From: Clostridiales bacterium
GTDB lineage: Bacteria > Bacillota > Clostridia > Christensenellales > Aristaeellaceae
DNA: 59,365 nt
Assembly (NCBI GenBank): GCA_015056325.1
Contig: SVGL01000014.1
Coordinates: forward strand, 1 to 59,365
Reading direction: 5' to 3'
Made by a program: the position numbers and the translations under genes. The notes under the pieces are model-generated. The model did no database searches, was not told the DNA's origin, and saw only the letters and a list, made by a program, of their open reading frames with translations. Every line of letters begins with the position of its first letter. The stretch's first letter is position 1. This document shows positions 43,005-50,809 of the stretch, piece after piece.

Positions 43005-43033
43005 ATTGTAGCATAAGCAGGCATAAGTATCAA
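43005..43033 (-). promoter_or_regulatory. Promoter of the esterase gene
   Basis: Minus strand: TTGATA (43033-43028), 17-nt spacer, TACAAT (43010-43005). Confidence 0.8.
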
Positions 43034-43126
43034 GGAGAAAACGGGGAGCTTCCCACCATAACGGATGAGGGGCTCCCCTGCATTGCTTGAATGTTGTGGA
43101 AAAACGGGCGGAAGGAGTGGGGTCTG

Positions 43127-43810
43127 TTATACCACAAACCGATAGCCAACGCCCCGTACATTCTGGATGTAATGCGGCTTTGTGGGATCATCCTCGATCT
43201 TCTGGCGCAGGCGGTTGACGTAGACCATGATGGCATTTTCATCAATGATGGCTTCCCCCCAGATCATGTCGTAGAGCATGTCCTTGGAGAAGATGCGGTT
43301 CACATTGTCGATGAAGAGCTTCATCATGGCGTTTTCCTTGGCAGAAAGTGAGATTTCCACGCCGTTTTTGTACAGGCGGAGGGTGGATGCATTGTAGGTG
43401 AAGGGGCCTGCCACAATGGTGGGCTCGGCCTCGGTCTGATTGTTTCGGCTGCGGCGGATGAGCGCTTTGACCTTTGCGCCCAGGGTAACCGGGTTAAAGG
43501 GCTTGGTGATGTAATCGTCTGCGCCGATGTCCAGGCCGTATAGGGTATCGAAGTCCTCCTTGCGGCCGCTGACGATGATGATGGGCGTCTGGATACCTCT
43601 GCTCCGGATGCATTCCACGGCTGTAAAGCCATCCATGCCGTGCATGTTCACATCCATGAGGATAAGGTCATAGGTTTGCCCGTTCAGCAGCTCCAGCGCC
43701 TTTTCAGCGCTCTCCGTGCATTCGGCGTCCAACCCGTTGGAGCGGATCACTTTGTTCAGCAGCGACAGTACCGCTGCATCATCGTCAACGATCAATACTT
43801 TATCTGCCAT
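43127..43810 (-). CDS. OmpR-family response regulator
   Basis: 227 residues. Receiver domain: VLIVDDDAAV acidic pocket, phospho-acceptor aspartate in LILMDVNMHGMDG, KP motif in ITKPFNP. The C-terminal winged helix ends NVRGVGYRFVV, typical of OmpR/PhoB DNA-binding domains. The start at 43810 follows AAAGGAG. It is divergent from the histidine kinase gene, an unusual order for partners, which usually share one operon. Confidence 0.93.
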   Translation of the reverse strand: MADKVLIVDDDAAVLSLLNKVIRSNGLDAECTESAEKALELLNGQTYDLILMDVNMHGMDGFTAVECIRSRGIQTPIIIVSGRKEDFDTLYGLDIGADDYITKPFNPVTLGAKVKALIRRSRNNQTEAEPTIVAGPFTYNASTLRLYKNGVEISLSAKENAMMKLFIDNVNRIFSKDMLYDMIWGEAIIDENAIMVYVNRLRQKIEDDPTKPHYIQNVRGVGYRFVV

Positions 43811-43820
43811 ATAAAACTCC

Positions 43821-43879
43821 TTTACAGGACGGGAATTTTTCGCTATGATAATCATACACAAAAACTGCTAGTTTGGCAA
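43821..43879. promoter_or_regulatory. Back-to-back promoters of the two-component pair
   Basis: Plus: TTTACA (43821-43826), 17 nt, TATGAT (43844-43849) toward the kinase. Minus: TTGCCA (43879-43874), 17 nt, TATGAT (43856-43851) toward the regulator. The two -10 boxes form a 13-bp palindrome, TATGATAATCATA (43844-43856), a plausible shared operator. Confidence 0.7.
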
Positions 43880-43891
43880 GGGGGCATTGCC

Positions 43892-45622
43892 TTGAACCGT
43901 AACGGACACAACCGCAGGCCGTTCTATCTGTTGCTGACGGCTGCTGTTTTGCTGATTGTCATCAGTGTCATCATGCTGATGCGGACATTCAACCATTACA
44001 ACGCGCTTTCCCTGCAGCGGCAGGACAGTCAGCTGGAAAACATGGCGCAGGCCACAGACGCCATCATGACCAGAGATCTGGGCAGCTTCCGGGAAGAACT
44101 GTGCTATGTGATTGGCCGGCGTGGATTCGTCAACGCCGAGAAGCAGTGGCACGAAAACGGGTCTCCGGATGAACTGCGCAGCCGTATGCAGGAGAACCTG
44201 AATACGGGTAATCCGCTGATTCACAACATGCTGGTCATCCAGGGGGGCGAGATCGTTCTGGCGTCCGAAGAGGACAGTAAGTACTATTTCCCCGATGGTA
44301 TGGAGGGACCGCTGCAGCCTTGTTTTTCCGGGGACGGAGCTATGTATCTGGCGCTGATCGAGGAAGGACAGCATGCACGTTTTGCGGTGCTGCTCAGCAT
44401 GGATGATTGGTACGAGGAACTGGCGCAGTCCTATGCCAGCGATGATATTCAACTGATGCTGCTGGGCAGCCAGAACAGAATCCTTCTGCACACCTGGCGG
44501 GGACAACAGTGCGTGAATATCATGGATGAGCTGACGCCAACCAACTGTGACATGCAGGCTGTACGCCACATGATGATAAGCCGTGCCTCTGGGCAGCAGC
44601 TGACCGCATCCTATGAACTTACCTATCCCGGGGATGATGCTGTGCATGAGATGCGCATGACAGCCCTGCCGTTGGAAAAATGCACGAACGGGTATTTTAT
44701 TGTTGGCCTGACCAGCGATTATGACGAGATCATCCGGCCCATGTACGCTGCAGCCTGGGGGCTGATGCTCAGCGGTGCGCTGCTGGTGACCGGCGCAGTG
44801 CTGATGCTGCTCACGGTCGTATTGCTTGCCCGGCAGAACCGCAGCCGGGACATGGAGCTGGAGCGGCTTATCCAGCGCAATGCGGAAACGCAAAAGCTGC
44901 TGGAGAAGACCACAGAGCTGGCCCATCATCAGCGGCTGGAGACCATTGGTACCCTGACTGCCAGCATTGCGCATGAGTTTAACAACCTGCTGACACCCAT
45001 TATGGGTTACGCCATCCTCACCCTGGAGGGGCTTCCGGAGAACTGCGATGATCTGGCGGACAATGTCACCGAAATCTATGAGGCTTCCCGCAAGGCCAAG
45101 GACACCATCTCCCGGCTGAATGCACTTTCACGCAAAAATGAGGAGGCAAGCCTTCGCCGCCTGTCCCTGAGCGGCATTGTGCAAAAAACGCTTCAGGTAG
45201 CTGCCCCTGCCCAACCGCCCAAGGTGACCACTAGGGTGGTGAACGAGGTAGGTGACTGCCATGTCTCCGGTAACGAGACGCAGCTTTCCCAGCTGCTGCT
45301 GAACCTGATCCTCAATGCTTATCATGCCATGGAAAAGGACGGTGGCGCCCTCACGCTGACCCTTCGTACACAAGGAGATCGGGCGGTTGTGCAGGTGCGG
45401 GACGAGGGCGTCGGGATCCCTCCGGAGGCGCTGCCTCATATCTTCGATCCCTTCTTCACCACCAAGGAATCCGGCCGGGGAACCGGTCTGGGACTGGCCA
45501 TCGTGCGGCAGGTGGCAGAGACTCATGATGGTGTGATTGACGTGGAGAGTATCCCCGGTCAGGGCAGCACCTTCACGCTGCGCTTACCGCTGGCGAATTC
45601 AGAGGATACCGTCGATTCTTAA
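43892..45622 (+). CDS. Sensor histidine kinase
   Basis: 576 residues from a TTG start with AAGGGGG seven nt upstream; the only in-frame ATG upstream (43640) lies within the divergent regulator gene. Two membrane helices (about 12-32 and 290-315) enclose an extracellular sensor of about 250 residues. The H-box SIAHEFNNLLTPIMGYA carries the phospho-histidine, followed by N-box LLLNLILNAYHAME, DEGVGIPPE, FDPFFTTK and GTGLGLAIV. It probably pairs with the adjacent regulator. The ligand is unknown. Confidence 0.9.
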   Translation: MNRNGHNRRPFYLLLTAAVLLIVISVIMLMRTFNHYNALSLQRQDSQLENMAQATDAIMTRDLGSFREELCYVIGRRGFVNAEKQWHENGSPDELRSRMQENLNTGNPLIHNMLVIQGGEIVLASEEDSKYYFPDGMEGPLQPCFSGDGAMYLALIEEGQHARFAVLLSMDDWYEELAQSYASDDIQLMLLGSQNRILLHTWRGQQCVNIMDELTPTNCDMQAVRHMMISRASGQQLTASYELTYPGDDAVHEMRMTALPLEKCTNGYFIVGLTSDYDEIIRPMYAAAWGLMLSGALLVTGAVLMLLTVVLLARQNRSRDMELERLIQRNAETQKLLEKTTELAHHQRLETIGTLTASIAHEFNNLLTPIMGYAILTLEGLPENCDDLADNVTEIYEASRKAKDTISRLNALSRKNEEASLRRLSLSGIVQKTLQVAAPAQPPKVTTRVVNEVGDCHVSGNETQLSQLLLNLILNAYHAMEKDGGALTLTLRTQGDRAVVQVRDEGVGIPPEALPHIFDPFFTTKESGRGTGLGLAIVRQVAETHDGVIDVESIPGQGSTFTLRLPLANSEDTVDS

Positions 45623-45719
45623 TATATATTAAGTGAACGTTTAGACTGGATTAAGACAAATGTGATATCCTTCCTCTGTAATGCTTGCAAAAGCAGAATG
45701 AAAAATGGAGGTTTATCGT

Positions 45720-46676
45720 ATGCGCAAGATTCTTTCCCTCGTGCTCTGCCTGATGATGATCATCAGCTGCATCCCCGCCATGGCTGAAGAAGCCGCTGCC
45801 GTGAAGACCGGTCTGTCCTTCACTACCGACCTGACCAGCTCCAAGAATGGCCAGTCTCAGGCCAACATCTCCATCACCGCTGTGACTGTGGATGACAACG
45901 GCGTCATCACCCAGTGCGTGATCGACGTGATCCAGGGCAAGGTTGCCTTCGACGCGACCGGCGTGATCACCACCGACATGGCTACCGAGTACCAGTCCAA
46001 GCAGGAGCTGGGCGACGGCTACAACATGCGCGGCGCCTCTTCCATCAATGCTGAGTGGAACGAGCAGGCCAACGCTTTCGCCGCCTACTGCGTGGGCAAG
46101 ACCGTTGAGCAGCTGCAGGCCGCTGAGCTGAACGAGAAGAACCAGGTTGTGGACATCGCCGCTTCCTGCACCCTGACCGTGGACGAGTTCCTGCCCAGCG
46201 TGGTGGACGCTGTTGCCAAGGCTGAGTACCGCGGCGCCAAGGCTGGCGACGTGCTGAAGCTGGCGCAGACCTCCGTGATGTCCAGCTCCAAGAGCGCTAC
46301 CGCTGAGGCCGACGGCCAGACTCAGGTGGATTGCCACGTTGGCATGTTCACCCTGAACGGCGACGTGATCACCTCTGCCTACATCGACGCTGTGCAGGCC
46401 AAGGTGAAGTTCAACAACAAGGGCGAGCTGACCGCTGATCTGACCGCTCCCGTTCTGACCAAGAACGAGCTGAAGGACGGCTACAACATGCGCGGCGCTT
46501 CCCCCATCGGCAAGGAGTGGTTCGAGCAGACCGCTGCCTTCTGCGCCTTCATCACCGGCAAGACCCTGAATGAGGCCATTGCCATCGCCGCCAACCCCGC
46601 TGAGACCGACGTGATCGCTTCCTGCACCATCAAGATTGATGCGTTCCTGAAGCTGATCGTCAAGGCTGGTCTGTAA
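45720..46676 (+). CDS. Secreted protein with a tandemly duplicated domain
   Basis: 318 residues. Signal peptide ending AMA. The mature chain is two copies of one domain of about 140 residues (about 30-175 and 185-318); each has the motif DGYNMRGAS (near 99 and 253), then EW.EQ.AFAA and GKT. A cysteine pair may exist within each (QVDCHVG, ASCT). FMN-binding-type proteins have a loosely similar pattern, but I do not recognise the family. GGAGG precedes the ATG, and a strong terminator follows. High codon bias suggests strong expression. Confidence 0.8.
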   Translation: MRKILSLVLCLMMIISCIPAMAEEAAAVKTGLSFTTDLTSSKNGQSQANISITAVTVDDNGVITQCVIDVIQGKVAFDATGVITTDMATEYQSKQELGDGYNMRGASSINAEWNEQANAFAAYCVGKTVEQLQAAELNEKNQVVDIAASCTLTVDEFLPSVVDAVAKAEYRGAKAGDVLKLAQTSVMSSSKSATAEADGQTQVDCHVGMFTLNGDVITSAYIDAVQAKVKFNNKGELTADLTAPVLTKNELKDGYNMRGASPIGKEWFEQTAAFCAFITGKTLNEAIAIAANPAETDVIASCTIKIDAFLKLIVKAGL

Positions 46677-46700
46677 TTAACAGAACCATCTTCCTTTCCC

Positions 46701-46737
46701 AGCTGCCTCCTTGTCGCAAGGGAGGCAGCTCTTTTTT
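46701..46737 (+). terminator. Terminator after the duplicated-domain gene
   Basis: AGCTGCCTCC (46701-46710) pairs with GGAGGCAGCT (46721-46730), then CTTTTTT. The rest of 46738-46880 shows nothing recognisable. Confidence 0.93.
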
Positions 46738-46880
46738 CTGCTGTGACGGGAAACCCGAAAACGAGTTGGCCAAGGGAGCCTTTCGAGGTATATGGCGTAC
46801 AGATCGGCATTCATGCGGTGCTTCAATCCCTGATTAAACGGCATATAAGGGTGCGGCAGGTGTGAAATCCCTGCCATGTG

Positions 46881-46909
46881 TTGACATCCTCTGGCAAAAG
46901 CTCTATAAT
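46881..46909 (+). promoter_or_regulatory. Consensus promoter of the O-acylation operon
   Basis: TTGACA (46881-46886), 17-nt spacer, TATAAT (46904-46909), 40 nt before the first gene. Confidence 0.92.
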
Positions 46910-46949
46910 AGGTAAGTATTTCTGAACAAAGTGCAGGGAGGGAGATTCG

Positions 46950-48311
46950 GTGCTGTTTTCCAGTCTGACATTCCTGCTGTATTTCTTTCCTCTGGTGATT
47001 CTGGTCCACTACATCCTGCCCAAACGGTGGCAGAATCCCTTTCTGCTCACGGCCAGCCTGGTGTTCTACGCCTGGGGTGACGCCAGACAGGTGCCGCTGT
47101 TTGTCACGCTGCTGATGGTGAACTGGGGCACGGCCCGGTTGATTGCCAGGACACAGAAGCCTGTGACGCGCAGGGTGCTGCTTGCAGCTGCGCTGAGCTG
47201 TGATTTCGGGGCGCTGCTGTTCTACAAGTATACGGGCTTCCTGCTGGGCATTGCGGGGCTCCAGCCTGCGTTCCTGTCGGGGTTGACGCTGCCGCTGGGC
47301 ATCAGCTTCTTTGTTTTTCAGGCTGCGGGGTATCTGTTTGATGTGTACCGTAACCAGACGCAGCCGGAAAGGAACCCGATTGCCTTTGGTACATTCCTAT
47401 TCCTCTTCCCGCAGCTGATTGCCGGCCCGATTGTCCGCTACAGTGACATGGCCAAGTCTCTGCACGAGAAGCGTCGCCCGGATGCCCGGGCATTGGAAAG
47501 CGGTATGGCGCTCTTTGTGGCGGGTCTGGCGGCCAAGGTGCTGCTGGCTAATCCGCTGGGCGAGGCTTATTCCCAGCTCCATGCCATGACGGGGGACATG
47601 CTCTGTGCATGGGCGTCCCTGGGCGCGTATACGCTGCAGATCTACTTCGATTTCATGGGCTACTCTGTGATGGCCGTTGGTCTGGGCCGGATGCTGGGCT
47701 TCTATTTTCCCCGCAATTTCAATCATCCTTATGCGGCGGTGTCCATCACGGATTTCTGGCGCAGGTGGCACATCACCCTCAGCGGCTGGTTCAAGGATTA
47801 TGTGTATATCCCCCTGGGCGGAAGCCGCCAGGGTCAGCTCCGCACGGTGCGGAACCTGCTGGTGGTGTGGAGCCTGACGGGCCTGTGGCATGGCGCAGAC
47901 TGGAATTTCCTGCTGTGGGGCTTGTGGTACTTCCTGCTGCTGAGCGCGGAGAAGTTCGTCTTTGCCGGCAGGGTGAAGCTGCCGATGATCCTCCAGCGCT
48001 GTCTGACGCTGCTTGCGGTGATGCTGGGCTGGGCGCTGTTTGTATCCGATGGCCTGGCTGGCTTTGTGGAATACCTGGGATCGCTGTTTTCCTTCCGAAC
48101 GGAGGTGCAGTCCCTGTTCTGGCTGCGCGAGTTTGCCGGGATCATCCTCCTGGGCATGGTTTTCTGCGTCCCGGGTGTGGTGGAGGGCTTGAAGAAGCTG
48201 TGCCGCCGATTTGCGCTGATCCGCTATGCGGCGGTAATGATTGCCATGCTGCTCTGTCTGGCGGCGCTGGCCAAATCATCCTATAACCCGTTCCTGTACT
48301 TCCGTTTCTGA
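46950..48311 (+). CDS. MBOAT family membrane O-acyltransferase (AlgI/DltB-like)
   Basis: 453 residues from a GTG start with GGAGGGAG upstream. About ten to eleven membrane helices. The MBOAT block YFDFMGYSVMAVGLGRMLGFYFPRNFNHPY...DFWRRWHITLSGWFKDYVYIPLGG is canonical, and the catalytic histidine is in TGLWHGADWNF. It moves acyl groups across the membrane for transfer to a surface polymer. It works with the DHHW and SGNH proteins encoded next; the acceptor polymer is unknown. Confidence 0.93.
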   Translation: MLFSSLTFLLYFFPLVILVHYILPKRWQNPFLLTASLVFYAWGDARQVPLFVTLLMVNWGTARLIARTQKPVTRRVLLAAALSCDFGALLFYKYTGFLLGIAGLQPAFLSGLTLPLGISFFVFQAAGYLFDVYRNQTQPERNPIAFGTFLFLFPQLIAGPIVRYSDMAKSLHEKRRPDARALESGMALFVAGLAAKVLLANPLGEAYSQLHAMTGDMLCAWASLGAYTLQIYFDFMGYSVMAVGLGRMLGFYFPRNFNHPYAAVSITDFWRRWHITLSGWFKDYVYIPLGGSRQGQLRTVRNLLVVWSLTGLWHGADWNFLLWGLWYFLLLSAEKFVFAGRVKLPMILQRCLTLLAVMLGWALFVSDGLAGFVEYLGSLFSFRTEVQSLFWLREFAGIILLGMVFCVPGVVEGLKKLCRRFALIRYAAVMIAMLLCLAALAKSSYNPFLYFRF

Positions 48312-48324
48312 TGAGGTGAATGCA

Positions 48325-49407
48325 TTGCGTAAAGCGCCCCTGTTCCTGCTGGTGATGACGATGTTGCTCGCGTTGGCGCTGTGCCAGTGCCTGCTGCCGG
48401 CCCGCAGGGTGAGTGAAATGGAGAACCGACTGCTGGCGCAATCACCGCATATATCCTTCCGGGCTTTTCTGGAGGGTTCCCTGGCGGACAACGTGGAGGA
48501 TTTCGCGGCGGATCAGCTGCCCCTGCGGGATGGCTTTGTGGCAGTATATTCCACGATGCAGTACAGCCTTGGACGCCGCGCTGTAGGAGACGCAATCCTT
48601 GGCGAAGGCATGCTCTTTGACCAATCTGCCGTTTGGAGCGAACGAAATGTCCGCCTGAATGCAGCTGCTTTGAATGATCTGGCAACGCTGACGGGGAAGG
48701 ACGTCTGCCTGATGGCAGTGCCCTCTGCGGCCATGATCTACCCGGAAAAGCTGCCAGCCCATGCGCCGGTTGCGGACGAGGCAGCGCTCCTGGCTGTCGC
48801 TGAAAAGGAAACCAGGCTTTTGCCCCTTTTGACTGCGCTGCAGAAAGCCAAAGATGCTCCCCTCTACTACACTACGGACCATCACTGGACGGTGGATGGC
48901 GCGCAAATTGGCTACGCGGTCGCATGCGATGCGCTGGGGCTTTCTCCGGTGAAAATGGGCGAGCGGGAGGTTTATCCCGGCTTCTATGGCAGCTTTTATG
49001 TGCGCTATCCGCTTCCCTGGGTGAAGAGTGATACCTTTGCTTGGATGCCTGTGGAGGGCCTGCAGCTGACGATCAACGGCGAGGAGTACGCGACCTTGCT
49101 GGACACCGATGTGCTGGCAGGGCGTGACAAATATGCGGCGCTGCTGCATGGCAACCATGCCCTGGTAGAGCTGAACAACGACGCAGCTCCGGAGGGTACG
49201 CTGCTGGTGATCAAGGATTCCTACGCCAATGCGCTGCTACCGCTGCTGGCGCAGCATTACCGCCGCGTCGTTGCGGTAGATCCCCGCTACTTTGCGGGTA
49301 ACATTGTTGAACTGGTCAACACATATGAAGGAGAGATGATCCTGTGCGTTTATGGAATGAACACATTGTCCACGGGTCGCACCATCGCATTGCTGGAGGG
49401 CTTGTGA
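48325..49407 (+). CDS. DHHW family (AlgX/AlgJ-like) acetyltransfer protein
   Basis: 360 residues from TTG 48325 (LRKAPLFLLV), with GAGGTG upstream; GTG 48316 is an alternative. An N-terminal signal-anchor is followed by an SGNH-like fold with DHHW in YYTTDHHWTVDG (Asp-His) and KDSYAN, which fits the catalytic serine block of AlgX/AlgJ. It probably acetylates a surface glycan outside the membrane using groups supplied by the MBOAT protein. The 3' end overlaps the next gene by 64 nt. Confidence 0.85.
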   Translation: MRKAPLFLLVMTMLLALALCQCLLPARRVSEMENRLLAQSPHISFRAFLEGSLADNVEDFAADQLPLRDGFVAVYSTMQYSLGRRAVGDAILGEGMLFDQSAVWSERNVRLNAAALNDLATLTGKDVCLMAVPSAAMIYPEKLPAHAPVADEAALLAVAEKETRLLPLLTALQKAKDAPLYYTTDHHWTVDGAQIGYAVACDALGLSPVKMGEREVYPGFYGSFYVRYPLPWVKSDTFAWMPVEGLQLTINGEEYATLLDTDVLAGRDKYAALLHGNHALVELNNDAAPEGTLLVIKDSYANALLPLLAQHYRRVVAVDPRYFAGNIVELVNTYEGEMILCVYGMNTLSTGRTIALLEGL

Positions 49408-50141
49408 TCCTTGCAGCGCTCATGCTCCTCCTGGGCGGAACCGCCTTTGCGGAGGATGAGACGCCTGCGCTGAAGGCGTTCTACAATCCTGAGTTTCTCC
49501 CGCCGTTGGTAGAAGCGCATGACCCCGCGGGGGATGAGTACTTCACGGATGCGGTTTTCATTGGCGACTCCATGATGGAGCGCATGGAGATGCTGGGCGG
49601 CTTCCCTACGGCCAATTTTGTCTGGCAGGTGGGAATGAGCCCTGCGTCCGTGGGCCGCAAGCAGTTCCGCGTGAAGGGCACCAATGCCCGTTTGACCACT
49701 TACGAGAAGGCTGCGGAGTATAATCCTAAAAAGATCTACATCATGCTGGGCGCCAATGGCCTGGACAATTATGCAACCTCCTATATCGTTGCGGATTACG
49801 AGCGCCTGGCGGATGCGGTGATTACCAACTTCCCGGATGCGCTGATCTATGTCATCGCGCCGCCGCCCATGTCTTACAAGCGCATGCACGGCGAGTATGT
49901 GATTCCCACCAAGCGTTACTCCAACTTCGCTGAAGAACTGCGGCTATTGGCGGAACGCCGCAATTTCTACTACCTTGATCTGTATCACGTGCTGGCGGAT
50001 GAAAAAGGGTATCTGCCTGGCAAGTTTGATGCTGGCGATGGCTATCATCTGAGCCGCAATGCCTGCGATGAGCTGGAGAATCTGGTGCGCCGGCATACGG
50101 TGCCGTATCCTGCGGTCAATATGGAAGGAGAACAACCGTGA
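49344..50141 (+). CDS. Secreted SGNH/GDSL-type hydrolase
   Basis: 265 residues from GTG 49344, with AAGGAG about 10 nt upstream. N-terminal helix (AGGLVILAALMLLLGGTAFA) with a likely cleavage after AFA. Block I VFIGDSMMERM (serine), block III GANGLDN, and DGYHLS block V (Asp-His) are those of the SGNH esterases and acyltransferases. Its start lies 64 nt inside the upstream gene in another frame, so translation is coupled. Confidence 0.88.
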   Translation: MRLWNEHIVHGSHHRIAGGLVILAALMLLLGGTAFAEDETPALKAFYNPEFLPPLVEAHDPAGDEYFTDAVFIGDSMMERMEMLGGFPTANFVWQVGMSPASVGRKQFRVKGTNARLTTYEKAAEYNPKKIYIMLGANGLDNYATSYIVADYERLADAVITNFPDALIYVIAPPPMSYKRMHGEYVIPTKRYSNFAEELRLLAERRNFYYLDLYHVLADEKGYLPGKFDAGDGYHLSRNACDELENLVRRHTVPYPAVNMEGEQP

Positions 50142-50602
50142 TGAAGAGAATGCTGTTGGGCCTGTCCCTGATTCTGTGTCTGGTGATGACGGGCTGCTCT
50201 GCGAAGAATGACGCAGTCCTGACCACCGAGGGGATTGCGGATGCAGTTGCCAAGGCGACGGATTTTGCCGAGCTGGTGGCTGCGGATGAGAAGTACCTGG
50301 AAAAGTATCTGCTGATTGAGGCGGCAGATCTGGCTTCCTGGTCTTGGCAGCGGGACAGCAGCCGTGTCACGCCGGAGATGATCCTCGTCCTGGAGGTCAA
50401 GCCTGAAGCGGATCAGGCGGCCATCAAGCAGGCTGTGCAGGAGTACCATGACGAGCAGATTTTCCAGTACAGGGATTACCAGCCTGATCAGGTCTATAAG
50501 CTGGAGAATGCAAAGGTGCTGCAGAACGGCGCGTTCATCGTTCTGGCTGTGTCTCCGGATGCGGCAAAGGTCAATACCGCGCTGGGCAATGGGTGGAAGT
50601 AA
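50138..50602 (+). CDS. DUF4358 lipoprotein
   Basis: 154 residues; lipobox LVMTGC, so a lipoprotein anchored outside. The rest matches the DUF4358 pattern (MILVLEVKP..., EYHDEQIFQYRDYQPDQVYKLENAKVLQNGAFIVLAVSPD). DUF4358 genes commonly follow MBOAT/DHHW/SGNH genes in Firmicutes. GTG 50138 (overlapping the previous stop) or ATG 50141 could start it, with AAGGAG upstream. Role unknown. Confidence 0.88.
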   Translation: MMKRMLLGLSLILCLVMTGCSAKNDAVLTTEGIADAVAKATDFAELVAADEKYLEKYLLIEAADLASWSWQRDSSRVTPEMILVLEVKPEADQAAIKQAVQEYHDEQIFQYRDYQPDQVYKLENAKVLQNGAFIVLAVSPDAAKVNTALGNGWK

Positions 50603-50653
50603 GCGAAGAACACGGCCTGCAATACCACGCCGGATACAGCGTGCGAGCAATGA

Positions 50654-50687
50654 AGAGTCAGACAGCTGCGTCTGGCTCTTTTTTTCT
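50654..50687 (+). terminator. Terminator of the O-acylation operon
   Basis: AGAGTCAGAC (50654-50663) pairs with GTCTGGCTCT (50670-50679), then TTTTTTTT. Confidence 0.92.
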
Positions 50688-50733
50688 GTCTCTCTCGGCG
50701 GTGGTAAGGATGCGTGATCGTACGGGCATTGCC

Positions 50734-50762
50734 TTGCGGAGCGGGATGGTCTGTGATATACT
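50734..50762 (+). promoter_or_regulatory. Promoter of the broken secreted-protein gene
   Basis: TTGCGG (50734-50739), 17-nt spacer, TATACT (50757-50762), 47 nt before the ATG. Confidence 0.65.
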
Positions 50763-50809
50763 GTAGGTACCATGCAGCGTTTGCTTACAACGAGTGAGGA
50801 GCGACGGCT

